A stretch of DNA of 64,000 nucleotides, from assembly GCA_015680685.1 (NCBI GenBank), contig MNCI01023539.1:756948-820947 (forward strand). The letters run 5' to 3'. This document shows positions 48,652 to 59,817 of this stretch, one piece after another (positions within the stretch are counted from its first letter, which is position 1; the number at the start of each line of letters is the position of its first letter). The DNA comes from Gnetum montanum (taxonomy: Eukaryota > Streptophyta > Gnetopsida > Gnetales > Gnetaceae). The translations under genes were made by a program, and so were the position numbers. Under the pieces are notes generated by a model. It searched no databases and was not told where the DNA came from. It saw only the letters and a list, made by a program, of their open reading frames with translations.

Positions 48652-48668
48652 CCCCAACAACAACACCA
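48652..48668 (-). other. Primer-binding site, element E
   Basis: In sense orientation TGGTGTTGTTGTTGGGG starts one base after the LTR. Against TGGCGCCGTTGCCGGGG every C is T and every G is kept. Confidence 0.78.
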
Positions 48669-48669
48669 A

Positions 48670-49528
48670 TGATGAGTAGTGAGGTACCCCTATGCCCAAC
48701 CATACGAATCACAGGCATTCAAATGCAATCCAATCAAATTCCACATACTATAATTACTAAGTACACTAGAGCTAAACAATGCATGCATGTTGTCAATTCA
48801 TTATCTTCCTAGTCCCACTTGTGGAATGCAATTGTATGGTTAAGTGTGACTGAGGCGTAAGATTTTTATTATTTTGTGTTTTATCAAATTACTCACCTAG
48901 AACAAAAATAAAAGTAAGAGTAATTAAATGCTAAGTAAACTATAACCTAATCTAGCTTAACACAAGTAACCATTCCCACTTCCCAAATACATCTTGAACT
49001 TTGTGTAAACACTACTGGGTTGTGAAACGCTAACCATTTTCTGAGCTACCAAGTGTCACATGTATGTTCGAAGAGGTCATGCTTGTGTATTTTAATGAGT
49101 TACTTCATTAATCACAATTAATTACTGCATGAATAACATTAATGAAAATTTCTTGAAACCACAATATATAAATGCATAAGAAAGAAAGTCTCAAGTGTTA
49201 CAAGGATGAATCGAAGAGTTCATCTTTATTGCCAACACAAATGGTGTGTTTTGGTACATCAATGCTTGACCAAAGATCCGTTTACACTTAGACCTCCTAC
49301 TATAGGCACTTTGAAAATATTCTAACTCTCAAATGGAAAAACTAAAAGAGTTTCACTACTTGACTACCAAAAAATACTCTCAATTCTGTGCCTGATGGCT
49401 ATATTTATAGACCCAGGAGTGACCCTACGATATCGAATGTACGATATTGCATCTTGGGCCACGATATCGCGTACCTGATATCGCGGCCACTCTAATATCG
49501 GAGTGTATGAAAACATGATTTATCATCA
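48670..49528 (-). repeat. 5' LTR of element E
   Basis: It begins TGATGAGTAGTGAGG and ends TTTATCATCA on the plus strand. U3 has five GATATC/GATATTG-type palindromes at 49424-49503, including CGATATCG and ACGATATCGCG. A minus-strand CTATAAATAT box is at 49401-49410. Confidence 0.92.
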
Positions 49529-50691
49529 ACATACCCATAATATACCATAATGGTCCATGATCCACACAATCATAATCCAAAAAAAACACCTATTCTCGAT
49601 GATATGACTCACAAACTAATACTATCACATACAAAGCCCACATGGTTGCCAACATATTTGTGCTTAGTGTAGCATGTGAAACGTTTCCATGAGTACTCAT
49701 AATAGCCATTTCCTTTAGGTCTTTTATTAGTCTTTTATTTATCCAATCAATGCTAGGGTCCATCAACCTATGACCCACAACCACTAGCCTTCTAGAGGAC
49801 TGGTGATAGGGACAGACACACCTATGACACAAACTAGTAATAGGGACAAACACACATCTACACTCACCCACTCTTAGGATGAGGCCTAAGATAGGAGCCT
49901 CACCGATGCATCATAGTAAGGGTCAATCCATACTACCTCCAGTATGCCTCATCACCTACTGGTCCACACCCTCATGCTAGCACCACCTGCCAACAACCGT
50001 CACAAGTGTCATCGTGAAAACATATACACAGTCTAGCTAGCTTAAGCCAACACATGTCATAAGCACAACATACCCAAACAACATAACTGCACATATCCAC
50101 CCCTAACAATTACAATCATTCTATGAAAACAATACCATAATGCAACAGAACAACATGAAGACATTGATATAACAAAACAATACCATATTTCTCAAAATAC
50201 ATGTACTTCTATACAAATAACCACTAGAATAACCTTCAAAATGATATATGCTAAAAGAGAAAACTAATCCCACGATTAGAAAGTACTTTCCAAAACAATC
50301 CCAACAACACTAATTTTACCCAAATTAGACTACTAGAAGCAAGTTATGCATGTTTAAAGTTTTCTTAATAAACTAATATTTAAATAATATTTAATTACCA
50401 CTCCAAAGGATTGGAACTTCCAAAAATGCTTGCACCCCAATAGGCCCCAAAAATAGAATATTCCCATTGTACCAATCTCATCAACATCACCTATCTAACA
50501 CATCACATAGGGCTAGTGTACATAATCAAGTTAGTTAGGCATGTAAAGATAGCATAATTGTAACATAAAAACAAAGCCTCATAACATATAAAATACATTA
50601 AATTGTTGCTAAAAACCCACCAGGACTCCACATGTAATGTATAACTCATAAGCAAATGATCATACCTACTGTCTCTAGATGGGATGTAACA
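49529..50691 (-). mobile_element. Element J: unclassified fragment, LTR-like start on the minus strand
   Basis: In sense orientation it begins TGTTACATCCCATCTAGAG at 50691, exactly where GH ORF3 homology stops. TGTTACATCCC or TGTAACACCC is a common start for plant LTRs. The composition is C-rich on the plus strand (49740-50030) and unlike the Athila-family LTRs. No coding motif is found. Its other end meets element E, so E may have inserted into it. Confidence 0.4.
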
Positions 50692-52250
50692 CTTATAGAT
50701 ATTTGAATGTTTGCCATTGTTGCAAAGTTTGGTACTAGAGTTGTAGGAACCTTTAGTGGTTTACTGATATAATTTTTCATTACCTTCACAACAATTTCTT
50801 ATCCTTTATTTGACATGACTAGCATAATGGCTCCATCCCTTTGCTCTAGCATAGTTGAAAAGCTATCACATTGCTAGATATTTTCAGATATTTTTCAGCG
50901 AATATTGTAACTATAACTCTTTCTATAGTAGGGTTCCTTTAGATTTTGGTTTGGCTTCATTGAGGGGTGAACAAGTTAGAGAAGTTATTCTACTATCAAC
51001 TTATTATTTGAGAAACTTCTTGTAAGTGGCTCACTACAATATGATGATCTCCACCATCTCCAATAATTACTTGAAGGGATGATTCTAGTGCACCTACTCC
51101 TACTCTAACATCTATCATCTCTAACATTACTCTAGTGTTTGGTGGTGGTTCATCCTCTTGAAGCTTTATCGATAGTTTTTCTTTCATCATTTCTTATCAT
51201 GATGTAGTAGATGCCCTATGGAAAATATCATTTGCATAGCAAATAATCCCTTCCTTTCAACTAAGTTTTTTGATGAGGCATGGGAAAGGAAAGTTTCCTC
51301 TTACCATTATAATTCTCTTTAAACCTCTTCTCAATCTTCAAGAAGATTAATTATGGTAGGTTGACCAAATTCTTCTTGCTAAGTACCACACATGACCTTA
51401 TAGAAAAGGATGTAATCTTGTTTGGTCATATTATAAGAATGATATGGTACAAGATGATCTTAAAATAGATCTTTTTTTACTTGGATGAGGGTGTTTGATT
51501 CCTTCTTATCAACTCCATAAGCCCTCTACCTCCATTTCTTCTTTGCCTCTACATCAAATTAATTTGACATTTCTAGAACTTATGTTTCCACATTGGAAAT
51601 TCCTAGGGATTCAACAATCACATTAATGAAATAGGAGATGGTAAAGTCTTTGATCTTTATGATCACATCCTTCTAGAGATTATTTTAAAAGAGGTATGTT
51701 TTGCCAAGGTACTACTCTTCATTGGTTGATATGGTTGGCCATAAAGGAGATGCTTACAAGTACTCTTGTACATCTTGGAGTGAAAACTTTAAGAAGGACA
51801 TGAACCTAGATTCTTGTAGAATAATTTCTTAAATCCTATTTATCTTAATATTGGCTAAGTAGGCCTCCATGAGGATCATTTCTAGATTGGATTATTTCTA
51901 AGGTGCCTCATCTTACATTGATTAAGATATTTGTGCTATGGGAATCTACCTAATAGATTCTACCTTTCATTCCTTCCTCAAGGGTCTTGTTGCATGGGTT
52001 TCTTCGTACTCTACTTCTTGTCCACATCCTTATCCTCTTACATCTCTTAGTCTCTTCTACCTTGGTTATGATGGTCCTTCTACCCCCAAGACATGTTTCA
52101 ATATCATTTATAGTTAATCCCAAGATCAACCATTATATGTCATACCCTTATTCAACCCTCTTAGTTTGTTCTCCTTCCTTCAAGGTAGATGCTCATGGTT
52201 ATTTTCAGTTTCAAAATAAGACAAGGATTACATTATTCCCATAATAAGTA
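50692..52250 (-). pseudogene. Element GH ORF3, N-terminal and central part
   Basis: In sense orientation it matches element A ORF3 in order. YLGKTYLF-NNL-KDVIIKI (about 51690) corresponds to YMGETYLFWNDRWARAILKI. VEAKKKWR-RAYGVDKK (about 51540) corresponds to AEAKKEWTQQFYGVKHK. MMKEKLSIKLQEDEPPPNT at 51190 follows, then IVVSHLQEVSQIIS (cf. IISHLNEVA-TIS). Near 50850-50700, GAIMLVMSNKG-EIVVKVM corresponds to VTVLVMWHNGQEIVTEVV. The match runs to the J boundary. Function unknown; see the element A entry. Confidence 0.72.
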
Positions 52251-52571
52251 CTTCTTATTAATAAAAATGAAGGGATGGATGATGTGGTCTCATTACCTTG
52301 TACAATTATTCCTTTAATAACTTTAATAGCATAGCATACAATTCTAACAATGAAGTTGGTTCCTACATAAAATTTAAAAATTTTATTAATAAAACCTTGC
52401 AAAATGATCTAAAGAAATTAAAAAATATATATAAGAAAGTGAAAATTCTAAGAAATGAAAAAAATATGAAAAATTTGAAAATACCAAAAAAAAAACTAAA
52501 AAGTATTCAAGAAATTTAAAAATTATAAAAATTCTAAAATAAAGATATGAAAATGCACATACCTCAAATGA
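52251..52571 (-). other. Short spacer of element GH between pol and ORF3
   Basis: It contains the T-rich tract (sense, about 52570-52390) and a remnant of the GGGATGGATGATGTGG block (52271-52290). It lacks the stem-loop and most of the spacer found in A, B, D, E and F, so it is either deleted or an ancestral short form. Confidence 0.6.
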
Positions 52572-53828
52572 AAGAATTCCCCTCATAACTAAGTTTTGAG
52601 GAGGAGATTCAAAATACAGATTGGGGATAGTAGTTGTGGAAGTGTTTGAGGCATTGGTTTAACAGGGTTCTTGAAATTGCTTGACTTGTTGTATGTTTAC
52701 TAGGATAAACTTATGTGGGTTGGATGAGTGGTAAATTTGTATGGCCTCAAACCTATAAACTACATGAACTAAGTATGTTCCCTCTCAATATGTTTGAAAC
52801 TTAATATGTTAAAATACATGATTTAGGTTGTAATGAAGGCCCTTATCACTTCATTTAAGGTCTAAGTATCTACAAAAAGATTGTGCCTTTACTTATTATA
52901 GACTTTATAGACCTCATTATGAAGTAGGATAATAATCCTATTTTTACTTAACATATTTAAGTTCATCAATTTCTCACATTGTGCTAAGGTAAGATCTAGG
53001 TCCAAGTTACATGTAGTATTTATTATACAAAATTCTACTTGGATTGATAATTTTGATTGTATTCCATGGACTAATTCATGAGAAGAGTAATTGATAGAAA
53101 GTTTCCATGTTGATTTATATTCCCATAGATCATTGTTAAGTTTAGAGCTCCAATCCTTTCAATACTTACCAACTCTTTGTGTTAGTATATAGGTAGTCTC
53201 ATGGTTTTTAACTTTGACTTAGTCATCAGCTTGGGGGTGATATACTATAGTTAACTAGTGATCTATTTCTAAGCATTGCGTTAGTCTTTTAAATGTTATT
53301 CTTGTAAAGTGTGTATCATTATCTAATATAAGTGCTCATGGGATGCCAAACCTATTTACCATATGCTACCCAAAGAACTTGATAATGGTTTTTGTAGTGT
53401 AATCAATTACTATAACTACTTTTAGCTTGCTTTGTACAATAGTCTACAATAATAATGATGTAAGATTTTCCTTTCAAATAAGGGATGATAAGACCTTGTG
53501 AAGTTAATTTTCCATGAATAAAAAATCTCTATTGATTTTATTCATTACATTGATCCCTTAAAATGTGTTGATACCATACCATTGTATTAATAACACTTGT
53601 AGAATTCAATAAAATAATGTGCATTGTAGAAGAGTATTGATCAAAAGTAACTAACCATGAGAATTTTAATGGTTGTTCTTCTTATCCCATAGTGATCTCT
53701 TCATGCACATCTTGAAGAAATCTTAATTAGTTCTCCTTTGGAATACACTAGCATACTAATCCACCAACACATATTTTGCATAGGTTTCCATCTATTTCCA
53801 TGAATTTTTTGATTTAGTATTATAACTA
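52572..53828 (-). pseudogene. pol: Element GH integrase domain of pol, heavily decayed
   Basis: The order fits the other copies: a C-terminal GPY-like stretch near 52800, a core around 53520-53330 (sense, KSYIIIIVDYCTKQ and FFG-HMVNRFGIP), and VV-LTTDYSIS near 53230. The many stops and losses make it the most decayed integrase in the window. Confidence 0.7.
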
Positions 53829-54480
53829 TTAAATCCTATGTTTATCCCATTTCAAATGGAATGTTTTCTCTTTTAGATGTATAAGATAACCCATGAAATA
53901 AGAAATGGTCACTAATGAAAAAACTGTAGTAGCCTTTGCAAATAAAGATACATTAAGAAATTTCTTTGATAAAGGCTCTTTACTAGCCTTATTATCCCAT
54001 CTCAATCTAGAAAAATGACCTGCTACTAAATTTTTTGTTCCCTTCTTATAAATTATTGTGATATTAAATTCTTGCAAGATCACCAATCACTAAATAATTT
54101 AGGGGCTCATCATTGATCTATTCATTAATAACTTGATTACATTATGACCAATGTGTAGAAAGACTAGACATTCAAGCACATAGTTCTTAAAAGTTTCTAG
54201 TACATACACCACCATCATCAACTTCTTTTCAATAGTGATGTTGTTGAGTTGTGTACTGGCAATGCTCCTACTTGTATAGTGGATGTAGTAGGAATGTTTC
54301 TAATTATTTAAATATGTAAGCATGGATTACAAGATGTAAGTTGATGCATCTATCATTATGTAAAAAGATCATGAACAATCAAGTACTCTTAGAATTAGAG
54401 TTGCCACAAGTCTTTACTTGAGAAGCTCAAATGCCTTCTCACAAGCACTTGACCAAAAACAATGTGCATCCTTCTTTGTA
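53829..54480 (-). pseudogene. pol: Element GH RNase H domain of pol, decayed
   Basis: The frame at 54086-53829 reads MVILQEFNITIIYKKGTKNL then VAGHFSRLRWDN, the DHLSRL landmark with Asp changed to Gly. Upstream in sense orientation the family's LEKF.NYVL..VFLH and the LGSVLT-like stretch can be followed. Confidence 0.78.
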
Positions 54481-55250
54481 AGCTCTACCAATGACTTTGT
54501 AATATTTAAGAAATTCATAATAAAGTGCTTATAGTACCCTATGTGTTCAAGGAATGACCTTAAATCTTTTATCAGTTAGATATCTTTGCGTGATTCCATT
54601 GATTATCTTGATCTTTTTAGGATTGATCTCAATATCTTTTTTTGATATCCTATGTCCAAGAATAATGTCTTTCTATACCATGTAGTGATTTGTTTTATTA
54701 GTTAAGTTACATGCCTCTCTGATCCCTATTCCAAATGTTCTAATACTTGTTCAAAATTTAAATTATAGATGGAGAAGTCATCAATGAATACTTTAATAAC
54801 ATTATTGATTTTCTTTTAAAAGATGCTAAAAACTAGGCATTGGAAGGTATAAAAAGCATTACACAAGCTAAATAACATTTTTTTATAGGCTCCCCCAAGG
54901 ACATGTAAATAATTTTTTTTTTTGCTTGGTTTTCAATTGTAATTTGGATTTGGTTATAGCTACTATATCTATACAAAAAGCTGTAATATTTATGTCCTGA
55001 TATGATGGCCAACATTTGATGAATGATAATGAAAACTAGTCCATGAAGGTTGCCATATTCAACAACCTAAAATCGATATAGATCTACCAATAGTTTTCTT
55101 TATTTGGTACAATCACAAGTAAGCTCATCCATTCCCTATCCAAAATAGAATAGACAAATCCAACTTTCAAGATTTTTTCAATTTCTTTACTAATAACCTA
55201 CTTCAACCTAGGATTTAACCTATGCTATGGTTGGTGTTTTGGCTTAATGG
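54481..55250 (-). pseudogene. pol: Element GH reverse transcriptase domain of pol, decayed
   Basis: Sense motifs are TIENQAKKK, ISGHKYYSFLYRYSSYNQIQ near 55010-54950 and VFIDDFSIY near 54790-54765, with both catalytic Asp residues kept. FIDD replaces the FMDD of the younger copies. Stops and losses make it non-functional. Confidence 0.82.
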
Positions 55251-55656
55251 TTGGAAGTTTGTAACTTTTATGTTACCATAAGCATAGATCTATTTTTATT
55301 ATCTCACCATATGATCAAGTAGAAATGGTGAAGAACTTTTTCACAACTTTTAGTATCTTGTTTTTTCATTCTTTTGTTAGATCTATATTTATGATTACCA
55401 ATTTTTTTATTTTTTTAGAAATACATACCTCAGTGACTTTAGTAATATTTTTAACTTAAGTAGTTCAGTTATAGGTTCTTCTAGAATTTCTAACTCGTCC
55501 TAATTACTATCTTTCTCTTGTGTATGCCTTTCTTGATAGAGTTATTGTCATTTATGCTTCATCTCTTCCAACTTCTCTACATATGAGCTAGTTAGTGCTT
55601 CTTTTATTTCCATGTAAATTGGTGATTGATAGCTTTCATATATTTTTAGTCATTAG
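55251..55656 (-). pseudogene. pol: Element GH linker between protease and RT, cut by element F
   Basis: It continues the minus-strand pol frame past RT towards the protease. The match fades and ends at the ATTAG target site of element F; pol resumes at 62299. Confidence 0.6.
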
Positions 55657-56576
55657 TGATGAATCATGTTTTTCATAGGCTAAGATATCAGATATCCGAT
55701 ATTAGGGATTTAATCTCTTAGCCCGTGCTACAACATCAAATATCCAATATCACAGGATGCATGCCTACCTATAAATACAACAATGGGGTGCATAATTCAA
55801 CCCATTATTTTGTCAATAGGGTAGCCAGACTCTTCCATTTTATTTCGTAGTCTTAGAAAATAGTCAATGAGTGCCTGCAATGTGGATCTAAGTTAATTGT
55901 ATGATGTTTTATTTGAGTGGCAATGTGCTTGGACACATTCCATGAATGGCAATAAGATCGAGGTTTATTCTTATTCATTGCAACACTTTGACTTACATTA
56001 AATTTACTTTTAATGAAATTTAAATTTCATGTACTTTGTTAGTATTTAAATTTCCATGCACGTTAATGAATTGGCGAAATGAGCAGGACCAATTTTGAGC
56101 GTAAACAAGTATTCACTTGCTAATCCTAGTAGTGTTATTGCTTGGTTCACCAAATAGCATAATGCTTGGTAATCTCAGTAGCGTTATTCCTTAGTTCACC
56201 AAGTAGAATAGCACTTGGTAATTCTAGTAGTGGATATGTGGGTTTAGAACATGTACAACAAGTTGGGAACAGACACTCATCACCCATAGGCTAGTTTAGA
56301 CTTTACATTTCATTGTTAATTAGATTAAATAATTATTCTGTCTATTATCAATAGGCGTAGTATAAAGCTGAAACAACATCAATCATCATATGCCTCACCT
56401 TGGACTAAACCATACGTGACAAAGCTACCACTAGTCCAAGTGGGAAGACAACATCTTACAATCAATGCTTAATGATCTAGATGCCACAACTAGTCCCATT
56501 CATGGAATTCAACTAAATTGCACATGAACACTTGTGATTCATATGGTTGGGCCTAGGGACTACTCGTCACTCATCA
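55657..56576 (+). repeat. 5' LTR of element F
   Basis: It begins TGATGAATCATG and ends CACTCATCA. U3 holds GATATC-type repeats (55683-55750). A TATA box CTATAAATAC is at 55768-55777. Between about 56117 and 56233 a 49-bp unit (TTGGTAATCCTAGTAGCGTT-type) is present two and a half times. Confidence 0.95.
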
Positions 56577-56577
56577 T

Positions 56578-56594
56578 TGGCACCATTTCCAAGC
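56578..56594 (+). other. Primer-binding site, element F
   Basis: TGGCACCATTTCCAAGC lies one base after the LTR. It is a decayed tRNA-Asp complement with mostly G to A changes. Confidence 0.78.
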
Positions 56595-56708
56595 ATGGTG
56601 CTAGTTATCTAGATTAGTTATATTATACACAATCATTATAAACGTATTAATGATCTATCTTTTAGAAAATATTAATATTTTAAGTCACACACATTATCAA
56701 ACAAAACC

Positions 56709-59033
56709 ATGTCTTCTTCACACAGGACCAATAATGTATTATGTGATGAAAACTCTCATAAGAGAAATAAGAGGATCTATACTAAAGAGAATTAGAGTGA
56801 ACACCCTGAAGTAGAGGTTTCATATGCTCATCTCCAACCTTACTACATGTAAGCACTATGTTCAACTAGTACATACAATTCTAGAGGGGATGGAGAAAGT
56901 CCTAGAACAAGGAGCACCTCAAGGCCTAAGACCTCCTCCAAACCTAGAAGAGATACATTGAGGGATCATAGGAAGAACTATAGGAGCCATGGAAATTCTC
57001 CCAGTTCACCATCTTCCTCTTCCTCTTCAATGTCTAGTTCTGATGAAGATGAATGTAGGTATAGAGATAGAGCTTCACTATGGGGTCAAGATAAAGATTG
57101 AAATTAAACCCAAGGGCAAAATCAAAGACATCAAAATGAGCATAGACAAGATCATCACAATTAGATGAATAGAAATATAGATTATCACCATGACATGTCT
57201 AATATAGATGAACCCTTATTAACTACTAGGGGCCTAGCATAGATTAGGGAGGTAGTTCAAATACCCCAAAGGCATCAAAGGGGCAGCTACATCAAACAAC
57301 TTGATATGGACAACATTCCTAAATTTAGGGAAGGCTATAATTCTGATCCACATCACTTAGAAGCCTTCCATGATGCTTGCACCTTGCAAAATACTAAATG
57401 TAAGTGGCAAAAGCTTAAGCTCTTTCCTAGGACACTAGTTGATAAAGCTAAACGTTGGCATAGATTGTTGGAACCAGATTTCATCCATCGGTGGTCCACA
57501 ATGCTAGAGCTCTTTAACAAAAAATACCAAACCTATGCTAGAGTATCCAACCTAAGAAAACAAATCCAAGGATGGAAGCAAGAAAAACATGAATCCTTCA
57601 ATGTGGGCTTTGATAGATACTATTCTCTACTGCATAGATTTCCATGCCATGATTTCTCTCAAAAAGAGAAACTTTTCCACATCATAGATGTGCTTCATAA
57701 TCAAATGAGGAAGACCCTTGGGATTTATGCCTACGATGGATTATACGAATTGAAATATCATCAAATACAAAGGCTAAACAAGCAAGTGGCAAAACAAGAA
57801 GGAGAGCTATGTAAACAAGCAAATGTAGAGGAATATAACTAGGATCCAACTTTTCAAAAGAAAAATGTCCATATCTATGATGAGGAAAAAGAGGTAGCCC
57901 TTGATGAGGTGATTTCACAACAAACCTTGCCAATACAAAAGTCTATCGATGATCTTAAAGCAAGAATAGATGAGATGTGGGAGTTAATGAAAGAGAAAGT
58001 TACAACTTATGTGAAAACCATAGAGGAGAGAGTAATGAAAAATGAATCAGGTGAGCAAAACAAGAGGAGGAAAAAGAACCAAGAAACAAGTAAGAACACT
58101 TATTGGAAAAAAAGGAAAATGACTATAGAAGAAGAGGCTATAGACTCAACCACAGAAGAGGATGATGGATGTGACATTTGCCTATATGATCATCCAAAAG
58201 GCTATTGCCTAGCCATGTTATGTATACATGAGTATTGGGCTTTTGCTTTGAATCCCAAGTTTGTGCAAAAGCAAAGGCCTAGGAAATTACCTTATTTACA
58301 AAGTAATTATAGATTGTTCTACAACCAACCGTACTATCCTAGTAAGACTTCTTATTAGCCTCAAAATTATTGTCAACTACAGTGGCAAAGCCAATAGTCA
58401 TAGGGAAGGCCATCATCAGACCAACACAACCCTTATTGCTAGCTAGACCCATATAGATATTACGTTCAACAACTTGTTTCTCCAATTGGTTCTACTTCCT
58501 CTACCTCAAATCACTACTATCACTGTCCCGAACATCATCAACCTACAACATCTTCTATGTGATCACCACCTCATGCCTCTTACCCTCCATCATATCCTTA
58601 ATATTCTCATATTTCCCTCCATCACATGTCACCGCCAATAACACATGAAGGTTTGGCACCACAACATCAACAAAAAAATGCCACTTGTGCTATGAACATA
58701 CATGAAAATGATAAAGCCAATAAATCTCCATCACAACCTCAAAAATGTCCTTTCTTTAGAATGGTTCCCTCATGTGAGCACAAAACTCATAGACCTACTA
58801 GCATATCAAAACCTATACAAGGCCAATTTGGTGCAACACCCTCCCTTACCAGAACAATATCTCTTGATCATACACAAAAGCCAACAACCATCACCTCTCC
58901 AACACAAGACATAAAAGATAAACGTATCATTGTGGAGAGACAGAAGAATCCAATCATCACTAATAATAATAAAGGATGCAGTTGTGGGCCAAAAGTTCAA
59001 AATATTAACAACTCCTATACCAACCCACCATAA
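56709..59033 (+). pseudogene. gag: Element F gag with novel C-terminal tail, single frame with nonsense codons
   Basis: From ATG at 56709 (MSSSHRTN) to TAA at 59031-59033, 775 codons stay in one frame with about a dozen internal stops. In order: a Ser-rich linker (about 57000-57060); the capsid domain (DMDNIPKFREGYNSDPHHLE, 57306 on) with WQKLKLFPRTLVDKAKRW and FNKKYQTYARVSNLRKQIQG, ending FDRYYSLLHRFPCHD; a helical KYHQIQRLNKQVAKQEGEL block; a Lys/Glu-rich stretch; a knuckle CDICLYDHPKGYC near 58173-58211; and a Pro/Tyr/His tail. From KCPFFRM (58745) onward it differs from the gag-pol elements and matches only element B. Confidence 0.88.
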
Positions 59034-59190
59034 CGTTTAGAAACAAGTGTGAGCAAAAACCAGTCTACATAGTAGCCACTAAACCAGAAGACACCTAGTG
59101 GCTTGGAAATGAGAATATAAAACTGTTTCAAAGATGCATGGAACCAGCCAAACCACTTGTTAATTCTTGTCACAGTTAAGAGTTTAGTTG
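59034..59190 (+). pseudogene. Element F gag tail continuation to the old pol terminus
   Basis: After a nonsense codon the frame continues with KTPSGLEM, CFKDAWNQPNHLLILV and VKSLVVGEMPHP. Element B has TPSGQGMKGFQCFIHAW...HLLILVMAKCLVVG at the same place. The nucleotides near 59178-59203 resemble the last codons of pol in A (CTTAGTCATGGGGGAGATGG). The tail therefore seems to replace pol up to its final ten or so codons. Confidence 0.6.
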
Positions 59191-59547
59191 TGGGAGAGAT
59201 GCCCCATCCTAAATCAAGAACTAATAAGTGTTTTTCACCTTTTTTGTTTTACAATTTTTTATCATTTTCCTATTTCTTTTCATATTTTCTAATTCTTAAT
59301 ATGTTTTTCATTTCTTGTTATTTTTCTTTTTTCATTATAATTTTCTCTTTTCTTAAGTCATTTTCTTTATGTTGTATGAATTTATTTTATGTTTTTGTTA
59401 ATAATATTGCCAAGTCATGATGTAGAAGTCAATGCTATGTGTTGGGTTTTATGCTATGCTATCAAGATGATTCGATAAGTAATTGTGTAAAGTAGTCAAA
59501 CCACCTCATCCATCCATCTAAATCTCTAAATAAAAGGGTATTTTTTT

Positions 59548-59651
59548 CATGAAAGCAATTTGGTTCTTCTTTCATGAAACTAAAATCAATTAATGATCTC
59601 ATGAAAGCAATTTGGTTCTTCTTTCATAAAACTAAAATCAATTAATGATCA
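59548..59651 (+). repeat. 52-bp tandem duplication in the element F spacer
   Basis: Two near-identical units begin CATGAAAGCAATTTGG and end TCAATTAATGATC. It lies between two conserved spacer blocks. Other elements have a single related copy at most. Confidence 0.9.
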
Positions 59652-59817
59652 TTGTACCTTGAAGAAAGAGGGAACGAGAAAGTCGGAATGGCAAAGGATG
59701 TGTGCTCAAGGGTACTTGTTGGATTCTCTTCTTGACTTCCTTCATGTGGTTTATGATTTCTCATGGAACATATCATCACTCATCTATCAACCAATAAAAA
59801 GGAAGCTATGTCTTTAC

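Larger units (their letters stand above)
29991..49528 (-). mobile_element. Element E: Athila-like gag-pol element without ORF3, carrying element D
   Basis: The 5' LTR is 48670-49528 and a truncated 3' LTR is 29991-30504. Gag and pol lie at 42410-48500. The 3' spacer is split by element D (at 31979 and 41922). About 330 bases of the 3' LTR's outer end are missing, so no target duplication can be tested. The loss also explains the missing part of GH ORF3 beside it. Confidence 0.85.
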
